44,178 nt of DNA, taken from NCBI RefSeq assembly GCF_000813845.1, contig NZ_JWTB01000047.1, positions 1-44,178 on the forward strand, given 5' to 3'. The stretch comes from Pseudarthrobacter phenanthrenivorans (GTDB lineage Bacteria > Actinomycetota > Actinomycetes > Actinomycetales > Micrococcaceae). Below, one piece after another: positions 7,698 through 14,706 of the stretch. A model generated the notes under the pieces. That model was not told where the DNA came from. It made no database searches and worked only from the letters and a program-made list of their open reading frames with translations. Position 1 is the stretch's first letter; every line of letters begins with the position of its first letter. Made by a program: the position numbers and the translations under genes.

Positions 7698-8609
7698 GTG
7701 GAGGTTCATCAACTCGAAATCCTGCGCGAACTCGGCGCACTGGGCAGTGTCAAGGCCGTGGCTGACACCCTCATGGTGACTCCCTCAGCCGTCTCGCAGC
7801 AACTGGCCCACCTGCAGCGCACCGTGGACGTGCCTTTGACCCGCAAGGAGGGCAGGAACCTGGTGCTCACCGAGGCCGGCCAGGTACTCGCCGACGCCGG
7901 AGCCGCCGTCGTCAGCGCCATGGCGGAGGCCCGGGGTGCCCTGGTGACGTATCACGGTTCGCCGGCCGGCAGGGTGACGCTCTGCGGTTTCCACAGTGCG
8001 GGGCAGGCCCTCTTCGCGCCGCTGGCCCGGATGCTGGACCGGCCGGAGCACCCCCGGATCGAACTGTCCGATGAGGACGTGGCCCAGCAGGACTTTCCTG
8101 CCCTCACCGCCCGGTACGACCTGGTCCTGGCGCACCGCATGGACCACAGTCCGCGGTGGCCCGCCGAAAGGGTTGCCGTGATCCCGCTGGCGCACGAACC
8201 CCTGGACGTGGCGCTGCCCGCCACCCACCCGCTGGCCCGGCAGGAAACGGTGACGGCGGACGACGTCGGCGCCGAGGCCTGGGTGACCAGCCACCCCGGC
8301 TACTCCCCCGCCGATGTCCTGTCCGCGGTCGCGGCCGTGTCCAGCCGGGAGCCGAACATCGTCCACCGCATCAACGACTACTCCACGGTGGCGGCGCTGG
8401 TCGCGGCCGGCGGCGTCATTGGGTTGCTGCCGAGGTACACGGCAGGGCCGGTCCTGAACCCGGACATCGTGCTGCGGCCGCTGGAGGGGATCAGCACGAG
8501 GCGAAGGATCGACCTGCTGGCCAGGCCGGAAAACCTGAAGCGGCGTTCAGTGGTGATGGTCTGCGAAGCCCTTGAGGACATCATGGCCAGGCTGGTGCAG
8601 CAGGGCTGA
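7698..8609 (+). CDS. LysR-family transcriptional regulator
   Basis: A 303-residue regulator. The N-terminal winged helix-turn-helix spans residues 1-60 (LEILRELGALGSVKAVADTL, PSAVSQQLAHLQ, LTEAGQVLADAG), followed by a linker helix and a LysR substrate-binding domain (about 88-295) with periplasmic-binding-protein-like strands such as RVTLCGFHSAGQALFAPLA and VALPATHPLA. The GTG start is chosen because the family starts with MEVHQLE-like sequence here and no upstream start exists in frame. It is divergent from tdh-kbl-oxidase-hutI with 129 bases between them, so it most likely controls that operon and itself. The inducer is unknown; threonine, glycine or an intermediate would be logical. Confidence 0.94.
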   Translation: MEVHQLEILRELGALGSVKAVADTLMVTPSAVSQQLAHLQRTVDVPLTRKEGRNLVLTEAGQVLADAGAAVVSAMAEARGALVTYHGSPAGRVTLCGFHSAGQALFAPLARMLDRPEHPRIELSDEDVAQQDFPALTARYDLVLAHRMDHSPRWPAERVAVIPLAHEPLDVALPATHPLARQETVTADDVGAEAWVTSHPGYSPADVLSAVAAVSSREPNIVHRINDYSTVAALVAAGGVIGLLPRYTAGPVLNPDIVLRPLEGISTRRRIDLLARPENLKRRSVVMVCEALEDIMARLVQQG

Positions 8610-8614
8610 TGCTG

Positions 8615-8634
8615 CCAGGCCAAAGCGTGCCTGG
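8615..8634. terminator. Hairpin between convergent lysR and DUF5666-like genes
   Basis: CCAGGC-N8-GCCTGG follows the lysR stop by a few bases and ends ten bases before the stop of the convergent gene. No T run accompanies it. Its position suggests a bidirectional terminator, but the stem is only 6 bp. Confidence 0.35.
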
Positions 8635-8643
8635 GGACGGACG

Positions 8644-9330
8644 TCAGGAATCCTGGTCGTCCTGGTCTTCCGGGTTGCCGTTGCCGTTGCCCATTTTCTT
8701 GCCGGGACCGTGACCAAGGCCATGGCCAGGTCCGTGGCCGCGTCCCAGGCCCATTCCGGGTCCGTCACCGGCACCCTCCACGATCCGCTTCGCGGTCACC
8801 GTCTCCCCGTCCTTGACGCCGGAGATGCGCACAGTCTGTCCGGTGGCGATGTCCGCGATGGTTCCGTCCGTCGGCCTAAGCCGCTTGCCGTCGTCGCCCG
8901 TTGCTCCAGGGCTGGCCTCCGGGCTGGCCCCTTGGCCTGAACCGGCCGCAGCCGGAATCCTGGTGATCCTGGTGTCGCCGTTGACGGCGTAGGTCTGGGA
9001 GAAGCCGTCCTCGCTCTTGACCGTAATGGCCGTGCTGCTGACGGATTCAACGGTGCCGCGCTGTTCCAGGATGGTCTGGAAGGTGCCGTCAGGATTCTTG
9101 ACCACGCCCTCGCCGTGGAGCGGCTGCGCGCGCTGGGCCTTGTCCGCCTTGTTGTGTCCTGGAGCCGTGCCTGAATTGCCCGGCGCCGACTGCGACGGCG
9201 CCGGCTGCGAAGGGGTGGGCGACGGCGGATCGGCGGCCCATGCGAGGGCAACGCCGGTGCCCGTCAGCGCCAGGGCCACCGCCCCGGCCAGCATCGTCTT
9301 GCGCATTCCCAAGGGTTCCCGGACCGCCAT
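8644..9330 (-). CDS. Secreted DUF5666-like protein with Gly/His-rich tail
   Basis: A 228-residue predicted exported protein. I chose the ATG at 9330 because AGGAGGA precedes it; the open frame upstream lacks coding character. An N-terminal signal segment (MRKTMLAGAVALALTGTGVA and following AWA) is followed by a Pro/Ser/Gln-rich linker. Two short beta modules resemble DUF5666 (GTVESVSSTAITVKSEDG and GTIADIATGQTVRISGVKDG), domains that resemble small OB-like or barrel folds of unknown role. The C-terminus is rich in Gly, His and Pro (GRGHGPGHGLGHGPGKK), possibly metal-binding, and ends in an acidic run. A TACACT -10 candidate lies near 9379-9384. A GGGGCGC/GCGCCCC palindrome at 9354-9369 sits in the leader. 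It stands alone; function unknown. Confidence 0.82.
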   Translation of the reverse strand: MAVREPLGMRKTMLAGAVALALTGTGVALAWAADPPSPTPSQPAPSQSAPGNSGTAPGHNKADKAQRAQPLHGEGVVKNPDGTFQTILEQRGTVESVSSTAITVKSEDGFSQTYAVNGDTRITRIPAAAGSGQGASPEASPGATGDDGKRLRPTDGTIADIATGQTVRISGVKDGETVTAKRIVEGAGDGPGMGLGRGHGPGHGLGHGPGKKMGNGNGNPEDQDDQDS

Positions 9331-9445
9331 CGCTGTTCCTCCTGCATGCTGCGGGGGCGCCAGCGCCCCGTGGGCTCCAGTGTAGGTCTGTCGGCGACCG
9401 GCAGCCACGGGTACTTTCCGCCCACGGCATCTGAGTACTTAACGC

Positions 9446-9509
9446 GAAAAACCGGGTAGCGCCCGGGTGTTGATGTGAGGCTTCACAACGACACCCGGCG
9501 CTACCCGGT
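9446..9509 (-). terminator. Intrinsic terminator of the gatCAB operon
   Basis: Arms ACCGGGTAGCGCCCGGGTGT (9451-9470) and ACACCCGGCGCTACCCGGT (9491-9509) pair over about 19 bp with one bulge. The loop holds a further small hairpin, TGTGA-N4-TCACA (9474-9487). On the minus strand the stem is followed by TTTTT. It lies 18 bases past the gatB stop: a textbook rho-independent terminator. Confidence 0.88.
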
Positions 9510-9527
9510 CGGGTCAGGCAGGGCTTC

Positions 9528-11036
9528 CTAGGCGGAGACGCCCAGTTTCTCCAGGATCAGTTCGCGGACGCGGGCTGCGTCGGCCTGGCCGCGGGTGGCC
9601 TTCATGACCCCGCCCACGATCGCGCCGATGGCCTGGACCTTGCCGCCGCGGATCTTCTCGGCGACGTCGGGCTGGGCGGCAAGTGCGGCGTCGATGGCTT
9701 CCAGGAGGGGCCCGTCGTCGGACACGACCGCCAGGCCGCGCTTTTCGACGATCTCTTCCGGGGTGCCCTCGCCGGCGAGCACGCCGTCCAGGACCTGGGA
9801 GGCCATCTTGTTGTTGATCTTGCCGGCCTCCACCATGCGGCTCAGCTCCACCACGGTGGCAGGCTGGACGCCCAGCTGGCCGGGGTCAACGTCCGCGGCC
9901 TTGGCACGGCCCACGATCTCGCCCATCCACCACTTGCGGGCCACGGACGCGGAGGCGCCGGCGGCAATGGTTTCCTCGATCTCGTCCAGGACGCCGGCGT
10001 TCACCACGTCGCGGAACTCCAGGTCGGAGTATCCCCAGTCGGCCTTGAGGCGCTTGCGGCGCTCTGCCGGCGGCTCGGGGAGGGTGGCGCGCAGTTCCTC
10101 CACCCATTCGCGGGATGCAACCACGGGTACCAGGTCCGGTTCCGGGAAGTAGCGGTAGTCATCGGCGTCGGACTTGGGCCGGCCCGAGGTGGTGGTGCGG
10201 GTGTCCTCGTGCCAGTGCCGGGTCTCCTGGATCACCGGGTTGCCGGAGTCCAGGACGGCGGCGTGGCGCTGGATCTCGTAGCGCACGGCGTGCTCTACGG
10301 CGCGCAGCGAGTTCACGTTCTTGGTCTCGGAGCGGATGCCGAAGCGTTCGCGGCCGTGCGGGCGGAGCGAGACGTTGGCGTCGCAGCGGACGTTGCCTCG
10401 TTCCATGCGGGCATCGGACACGCCAAGGTTCTTCACGATTTCCCGGATGGCGGCCACGTACGCCTTGGCGAGTTCCGGTGCGCGGGAACCGGCGCCCTCG
10501 ATGGGCTTGGTGACGATTTCGACCAGCGGGACGCCGGCACGGTTGTAGTCCACCAGGGAGAAGTCTGCGCCGTGGATGCGGCCGGTGGCACCACCCATGT
10601 GGGTCAGCTTGCCGGCGTCCTCCTCCATGTGTGCGCGCTCGATCTCCACGCGGAACACGGTGCCGTCTTCAAGTTCGATGTCCAGGTAGCCGTCGTACGC
10701 GATGGGCTCGTCGTACTGGGAGGTCTGGAAGTTCTTGGGGGTGTCCGGGTAGAAGTAGTTCTTCCGGGCGAAACGGCAGGACTCGGCGATCTTGCAGTTC
10801 AGGGCAAGGCCGATCTTGATGGAGGACTCCACCGCCGTCTTGTTCACCACCGGCAGGACGCCGGGCATGCCGAGGTCCACCTCGTTGACGTTGGTGTTGG
10901 GTTCGTCGCCGAAGACGTTCGGGGCGGAGGAGAACATCTTGGTCTTGGTGTTGAGCTCCACGTGGACCTCGAACCCCAGGACGGGATCGTACTTCTCCAT
11001 GGCCTCGTCGAAGCTCAGGATGTCGTCGGTGCTCAT
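9528..11036 (-). CDS. gatB: Asp-tRNA(Asn)/Glu-tRNA(Gln) amidotransferase subunit B
   Basis: A 502-residue GatB. It binds misacylated Glu-tRNA(Gln) or Asp-tRNA(Asn), phosphorylates the side chain with ATP and transfers ammonia delivered from GatA, giving correctly charged Gln- or Asn-tRNA. The N-terminal cradle domain has FEVHVELNTKTKMFSSAPN, MPGVLPVVNKTAVE, NYFYPDTPKNFQTSQY and DYNRAGVPLVEIVT. The C-terminal tail (YqeY-like) ends with VGGVMKATRGQADAARVREL. Its start abuts the gatA stop, with AGGAGG inside the end of gatA. It is the last gene of gatC-gatA-gatB and is followed by a strong terminator. The single operon implies that this organism uses the indirect route for at least one amide aminoacyl-tRNA. 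Confidence 0.97.
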   Translation of the reverse strand: MSTDDILSFDEAMEKYDPVLGFEVHVELNTKTKMFSSAPNVFGDEPNTNVNEVDLGMPGVLPVVNKTAVESSIKIGLALNCKIAESCRFARKNYFYPDTPKNFQTSQYDEPIAYDGYLDIELEDGTVFRVEIERAHMEEDAGKLTHMGGATGRIHGADFSLVDYNRAGVPLVEIVTKPIEGAGSRAPELAKAYVAAIREIVKNLGVSDARMERGNVRCDANVSLRPHGRERFGIRSETKNVNSLRAVEHAVRYEIQRHAAVLDSGNPVIQETRHWHEDTRTTTSGRPKSDADDYRYFPEPDLVPVVASREWVEELRATLPEPPAERRKRLKADWGYSDLEFRDVVNAGVLDEIEETIAAGASASVARKWWMGEIVGRAKAADVDPGQLGVQPATVVELSRMVEAGKINNKMASQVLDGVLAGEGTPEEIVEKRGLAVVSDDGPLLEAIDAALAAQPDVAEKIRGGKVQAIGAIVGGVMKATRGQADAARVRELILEKLGVSA

Positions 11037-12599
11037 TTATTTTGCCTCCTGGGTTTCGAGGGATGCAGCGGCAAGGTCGGGCGCCTGGGCCAGCAGCGGG
11101 CCGCCCCACTTGGCTTCGAGCAGCGATTCCAGGACCGCGCCCACCCGGTACAGGCGGGCGTCCTCGCGGGCCGGGGCCAGCAGCTGGATGCCCACGGGCA
11201 GTCCGTCCTCGTCCGCCAGGCCGCCGGGCAGCGACAGGCCGGGGACGCCGGCCAGGTTGGCCGGGATGGTGGCAACGTCGTTGAGGTACATGGCCAGGGG
11301 GTCGTCCAGTTTTTCGCCGAGCGGGAACGCCGTGGTGGGGGCGGTGGGCGAGATCAGGACGTCGGCCTGCGCGAAGGCGGCCTCGAAGTCCCGCTGGACC
11401 AGGGTGCGGACCTTCTGCGCGGAGCCGTAGTAGGCGTCGTAGTAGCCGGCGGACAGGGCGTAGGTGCCCAGGATGATGCGGCGCTTGACTTCGTCGCCGA
11501 AGCCGGCGGCACGGGTGGCCCCCATGACGCGTTCGATGGTCATCGGGCCGTCCTCGGGGAGGACGCGCAGGCCGTACCGGACGCCGTCGAACTTGGCCAG
11601 GTTGGAGGAGGCCTCGGACGGCATGATCAGGTAGTAGGCACCCAGGGCGTACTGGAAGTTGGGGCAGGAGACCTCCACGATCTCGGCGCCGGCGTCCTTG
11701 AGCAGTTCCAGGGCGTCGTTGAAGCGGTTTTCGACGCCGGCCTGGTAGCCCTCGCCGTGCAGTTCCTTGATGATGCCGATCCGCAGGCCCTCGACGTTGC
11801 CGGTCTTCGCGGCGGCAACGAGGTCGGCCAGGGGCTCCGGCAGCGACGTGGAGTCGCGGGGATCGTGGCCGCCGATGACCTGGTGCAGGAGTGCCGAGTC
11901 CAGGACGGTCCGGGTGACCGGGCCGATCTGGTCAAGGGACGAGGCCATGGCGATGGCCCCGTAGCGGGAGACGCTGCCGTAGGTGGGCTTCACGCCAACG
12001 GTGCCGGTGACGGCGCCGGGCTGGCGGATGGAGCCGCCGGTGTCCGTGCCCAGGGCAAGGGGGGCTTCGAAGGCTGCCACGGCGGCAGCCGAACCGCCAC
12101 CGGAGCCGCCGGGGATCCGGTCCAGGTCCCACGGGTTGCGGGTGGGGCCGTAGGCGGAGTGCTCCGTGGAGGAGCCCATGGCGAATTCGTCCAGGTTGGT
12201 CTTGCCCAGGATGGGCATCTTCGCGGCGCGCAGGCGTTCCACGACGGTGGCGTCGTAGGGGCTGTGCCAGCCTTCGAGGATCTTGGAACCGGCGGTGGTG
12301 GGCTGGCCGATGGTGACGATGAGGTCCTTGACCGCGATGGGGACGCCGGCAAGGACGTGCAGGGCCTCGGCGTCGGCGCCGCCGGCGGCGCGGATGGCAT
12401 CGACTTCGGCAGCGACGGCGAGGGCTTCCCCGGCGTTGACGTGCAGGAAGGCGTTGACCTTGCCGTCGACGGCGGCGATCCGGTCCAGGTGCGCCTGGGT
12501 GGCCTGCACGGAGGTGACCTCGCCTGCGGCGAGTTTTTCGGCCAGCTGCGCGGCGGAGAGCCGGATCAGGGCGTCGGCACTGATGTTCTGTTCAGTCAT
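11037..12599 (-). CDS. gatA: Asp-tRNA(Asn)/Glu-tRNA(Gln) amidotransferase subunit A
   Basis: A 520-residue amidase-signature enzyme that hydrolyses glutamine and supplies ammonia to GatB. The Ser-cisSer-Lys triad is intact: K91 (VPIAVKDLI), S166 (PGGSGGGSAAAV) and S190 (GTDTGGSIRQPG). The 75- and 24-residue spacings are identical to those in known GatA structures. LGKTNLDEFAMGSSTEHSAY and TSLPEPLADL-type helices are also typical. It begins two bases after the gatC stop with GAGG as its ribosome-binding site, and gatB follows without a gap, so the three subunits are translationally linked. General amidases are excluded by the operon and by the GatA-specific motifs. Confidence 0.97.
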   Translation of the reverse strand: MTEQNISADALIRLSAAQLAEKLAAGEVTSVQATQAHLDRIAAVDGKVNAFLHVNAGEALAVAAEVDAIRAAGGADAEALHVLAGVPIAVKDLIVTIGQPTTAGSKILEGWHSPYDATVVERLRAAKMPILGKTNLDEFAMGSSTEHSAYGPTRNPWDLDRIPGGSGGGSAAAVAAFEAPLALGTDTGGSIRQPGAVTGTVGVKPTYGSVSRYGAIAMASSLDQIGPVTRTVLDSALLHQVIGGHDPRDSTSLPEPLADLVAAAKTGNVEGLRIGIIKELHGEGYQAGVENRFNDALELLKDAGAEIVEVSCPNFQYALGAYYLIMPSEASSNLAKFDGVRYGLRVLPEDGPMTIERVMGATRAAGFGDEVKRRIILGTYALSAGYYDAYYGSAQKVRTLVQRDFEAAFAQADVLISPTAPTTAFPLGEKLDDPLAMYLNDVATIPANLAGVPGLSLPGGLADEDGLPVGIQLLAPAREDARLYRVGAVLESLLEAKWGGPLLAQAPDLAAASLETQEAK

Positions 12600-12601
12600 G
12601 G

Positions 12602-12898
12602 TTATGCCTCATCCAGGATGGCCGGGACCTTGAAACGGTTGTCATCGGAATCCGGGGCGCCGGAGAGTGCCTGTTCCGCTGTGAAGGTGTGCCCCACGAC
12701 GTCCTCGCGGAACACGTTGGTGAGCGGAATCGGGTGCGAGGTGGCCGGAACGTCGTCCCCCGCGGCCTCGCTGACGGACTTGACCGAATCGACGATGACG
12801 GCAAGCTCGCCGGCCATCCTGTCCAGCTCTTCGGCACTCATCTCGATGTGAGCGAGCCGCGCGAGATGCGCGACGTCGTCACGGTTGATCGCAGCCAT
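12602..12898 (-). CDS. gatC: Asp-tRNA(Asn)/Glu-tRNA(Gln) amidotransferase subunit C
   Basis: A 98-residue GatC, the small subunit that wraps around the GatA-GatB interface and stabilises GatA. The sequence opens with INRDDVAHLARLAHIEMSAE, the family hallmark, and contains PLTNVFREDVV and the C-terminal FKVPAILDEA. I placed the start at the ATG at 12898, which gives the usual GatC length; the open frame continues 73 codons upstream with no similarity to the family. AGGGGAG lies just before the start. First gene of gatCAB; its promoter must lie in the 146-base gap to the citrate transporter, where TAGACT on the minus strand (near 12938-12943) is a -10 candidate. Confidence 0.95.
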   Translation of the reverse strand: MAAINRDDVAHLARLAHIEMSAEELDRMAGELAVIVDSVKSVSEAAGDDVPATSHPIPLTNVFREDVVGHTFTAEQALSGAPDSDDNRFKVPAILDEA

Positions 12899-12956
12899 GG
12901 ATCTCCCCTGCAAAGTTCGAATTGTTTTCCGATCCAGTCTAGTGGGGAAACGCAGA

Positions 12957-12994
12957 TGCCCGTCTGACGGCCCCCAGCGGGCGTCAGACGGGCA
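12957..12994 (-). terminator. Perfect 13-bp hairpin after the citrate transporter
   Basis: TGCCCGTCTGACG and CGTCAGACGGGCA form a perfect 13-bp stem around a 12-base loop. It lies about 50 bases past the transporter stop and upstream of the gatC promoter. No strong T tract follows, but the stem strength and position suit a terminator isolating the two units. Confidence 0.6.
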
Positions 12995-13044
12995 CCTTCG
13001 GTACCCGGCCCTGCCTCGGGGACAGGAGCGCGGGCAGCTACAGA

Positions 13045-14517
13045 CTAGCCGATACCAATGGCTCCGGTCAGCATGCCGACGCCAAGCATTACCAGGGAAA
13101 TCACGGCGGTGCGCCACAGGACCTTCTTGTGGTGGTCGCCGAGGTCCACCTTGGCCAGTGAGACCAGCAGGAGGATGGCCGGCACCAGCGGGCTCTGCAG
13201 GTGGAACGGCTGGCCCGTGATGGAGGCCCGGGCCATATCGGCGGCGCCAACCCCGTAGTGCGCGGCGGTCTCGCTCAGGACCGGCAGCACGCCAAAGTAG
13301 AACGCATCGTTGCTCATGAAGAACGTCATGGGGATGCTCAGGATGCCGGTGATGACGGCCATGAACGGGCCCATGGAGGTGGGGATGATCTGGACCAGCC
13401 AGGCGGACATTGCTTCCACCATGCCGGTGCCCTTGAGGACGCCGGTGAGGACGGCGGCGGCCATGACCATGCTGACGACGGCCACGATGGAGGGTGCGTG
13501 TGCGATCAGCTGGGCGCCCTGGTCCTTGACCTTGGGGAAGTTGACCAGCAGGGCGATGGCGGCGCCCACCATGAAGACGAACGGCAACGGGATGATGTTG
13601 GCCACCAGGACCACCATGACGGCGACGGTCAGCGCAAGGTTGAACCAGAACAGCTTGGGGCGCAGGGTGCTGCGGTTGGGGTCAAGGGCGGTGTCGGTGA
13701 GTCCGGCGCCGCTGTCCTCAAGGAGGGTGTCGGTGCGCTCCAGCACGGCTACGGAGGATCCTGCCAGGGAGCCGCCGACGGCGGGGGCTGCTCCGCCGGG
13801 GTTGCCACCCTTGCGTCCGCGGCCGGTGCCGGGCCCGCCGGCGGTGGTGCCGCCGTCGAAGTCTTCCGCAGTGTCCGGCACGGCCCAGATCTCGGGAGCG
13901 GTGGCACGGAGGCGGTTGCGTTCCTGCAGGCCCAGCAGCCAGGAGAAGGCGAGCACGACGACCAGGCCGGCCACCAGCGAGGGGATCATCGGGACGAACA
14001 CGTCGTTGACGTCGATCTTCAGGGCGGTGGCGGCGCGGGCGGTGGGTCCGCCCCACGGCAGGATGTTCATGGTGCCGTTGGCCAGGCCGGCCACGCAGGT
14101 GAGGACCACGGGGCTCATCTTCAGGCGCAGGTACACCGGCAGCAGCGCGGCGGTGGTGAGGATGAAGGTGGTGGACCCGTCACCGTCCAGCGACACGGCA
14201 GCGGCGAGGATGGCGGTGCCCAGGACAACCTTGGCGGGGTCGTTGCCCAGCTTACGGAGGATGAACTTCACCAGCGGGTCAAAGAGGCCGACGTCGATCA
14301 TCAGGCCGAAGTAGATGATGGCGAACATCAGCAGGGCCGCGGTGGAGGTCATGGACTTCATCGAGTCCATGACCATGTCGCCAATGCCCAGTCCGGCGCC
14401 GGCGAAGAGGCCAAAAACAGTAGGGACAATGATCAACGCCAGCACTGGCGTCAACTTCTTCGTCATGATCAGCACCATGAAAACCGCGATCATGGCGAAT
14501 CCAAGTATTACCAGCAC
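13045..14517 (-). CDS. CitMHS-family citrate-metal symporter
   Basis: A 490-residue inner-membrane transporter with about 11-12 hydrophobic segments. CitMHS proteins import citrate complexed with a divalent cation (Mg2+ in CitM, Ca2+ in CitH) with protons. The family signature AVSLDGDGSTTFILTTAALLP near residues 100-120 is present, as are CVAGLANGTMNILPWGGPTARA and the C-terminal FMSNDAFYFGVLPVLSETAA. The start is a GTG preceded by GAAGGAG at ideal spacing. Between the two transporter halves lies an unusually long hydrophilic loop (about residues 200-285), rich in Gly and Pro and containing GGTTAGGPGTGRGRKGGNPG, making the protein longer than B. subtilis CitM. It is divergent from a CitA/CitB-like two-component system, which supports citrate or a related tricarboxylate as substrate. 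Confidence 0.93.
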   Translation of the reverse strand: MLVILGFAMIAVFMVLIMTKKLTPVLALIIVPTVFGLFAGAGLGIGDMVMDSMKSMTSTAALLMFAIIYFGLMIDVGLFDPLVKFILRKLGNDPAKVVLGTAILAAAVSLDGDGSTTFILTTAALLPVYLRLKMSPVVLTCVAGLANGTMNILPWGGPTARAATALKIDVNDVFVPMIPSLVAGLVVVLAFSWLLGLQERNRLRATAPEIWAVPDTAEDFDGGTTAGGPGTGRGRKGGNPGGAAPAVGGSLAGSSVAVLERTDTLLEDSGAGLTDTALDPNRSTLRPKLFWFNLALTVAVMVVLVANIIPLPFVFMVGAAIALLVNFPKVKDQGAQLIAHAPSIVAVVSMVMAAAVLTGVLKGTGMVEAMSAWLVQIIPTSMGPFMAVITGILSIPMTFFMSNDAFYFGVLPVLSETAAHYGVGAADMARASITGQPFHLQSPLVPAILLLVSLAKVDLGDHHKKVLWRTAVISLVMLGVGMLTGAIGIG

Positions 14518-14706
14518 AGCCGGCTCCTTCTTGTGAACGGCACCACAGCGTTGTGATGCGTGCTACAGACTGTAGGGTGGCGGCCGTCACGGCAGTGCCT
14601 TTGGCTCAATTGATTGGCATACTGCTTATTGGGAGCATTTTGCTCATTGTGCTCACGCCGCCAGAGGTCGGCGCGGCAGCCCCTGATACCCGTCGAGGAG
14701 GATGAC
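14518..14706. promoter_or_regulatory. Divergent control region between citrate transporter and sensor kinase
   Basis: This 189-base gap contains no gene. It holds CTACAG-A-CTGTAG (14563-14575), a 6-bp-arm palindrome whose minus strand includes TACAGT, a -10 candidate for the transporter. Further along an AT-rich stretch contains TCAATTGA (14606-14613) and GAGCA-TTT-TGCTC (14633-14645), nearer the kinase gene. These are the obvious candidate binding sites for the adjacent response regulator or a catabolite regulator. GAGGAGGA before 14707 is the kinase ribosome-binding site. Confidence 0.55.

Noticed and set aside
10209..12851. 880-residue open frame on the plus strand opposite gatB, gatA and gatC
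   Set aside because: It spans three unmistakable gat genes; Gly/Val/Asp-rich composition is typical of an antisense frame.
12899..13117. Longer N-terminus for gatC
   Set aside because: Would nearly double the protein and run through the 13-bp terminator hairpin and the transporter 3' end; GatC is normally about 98 residues.
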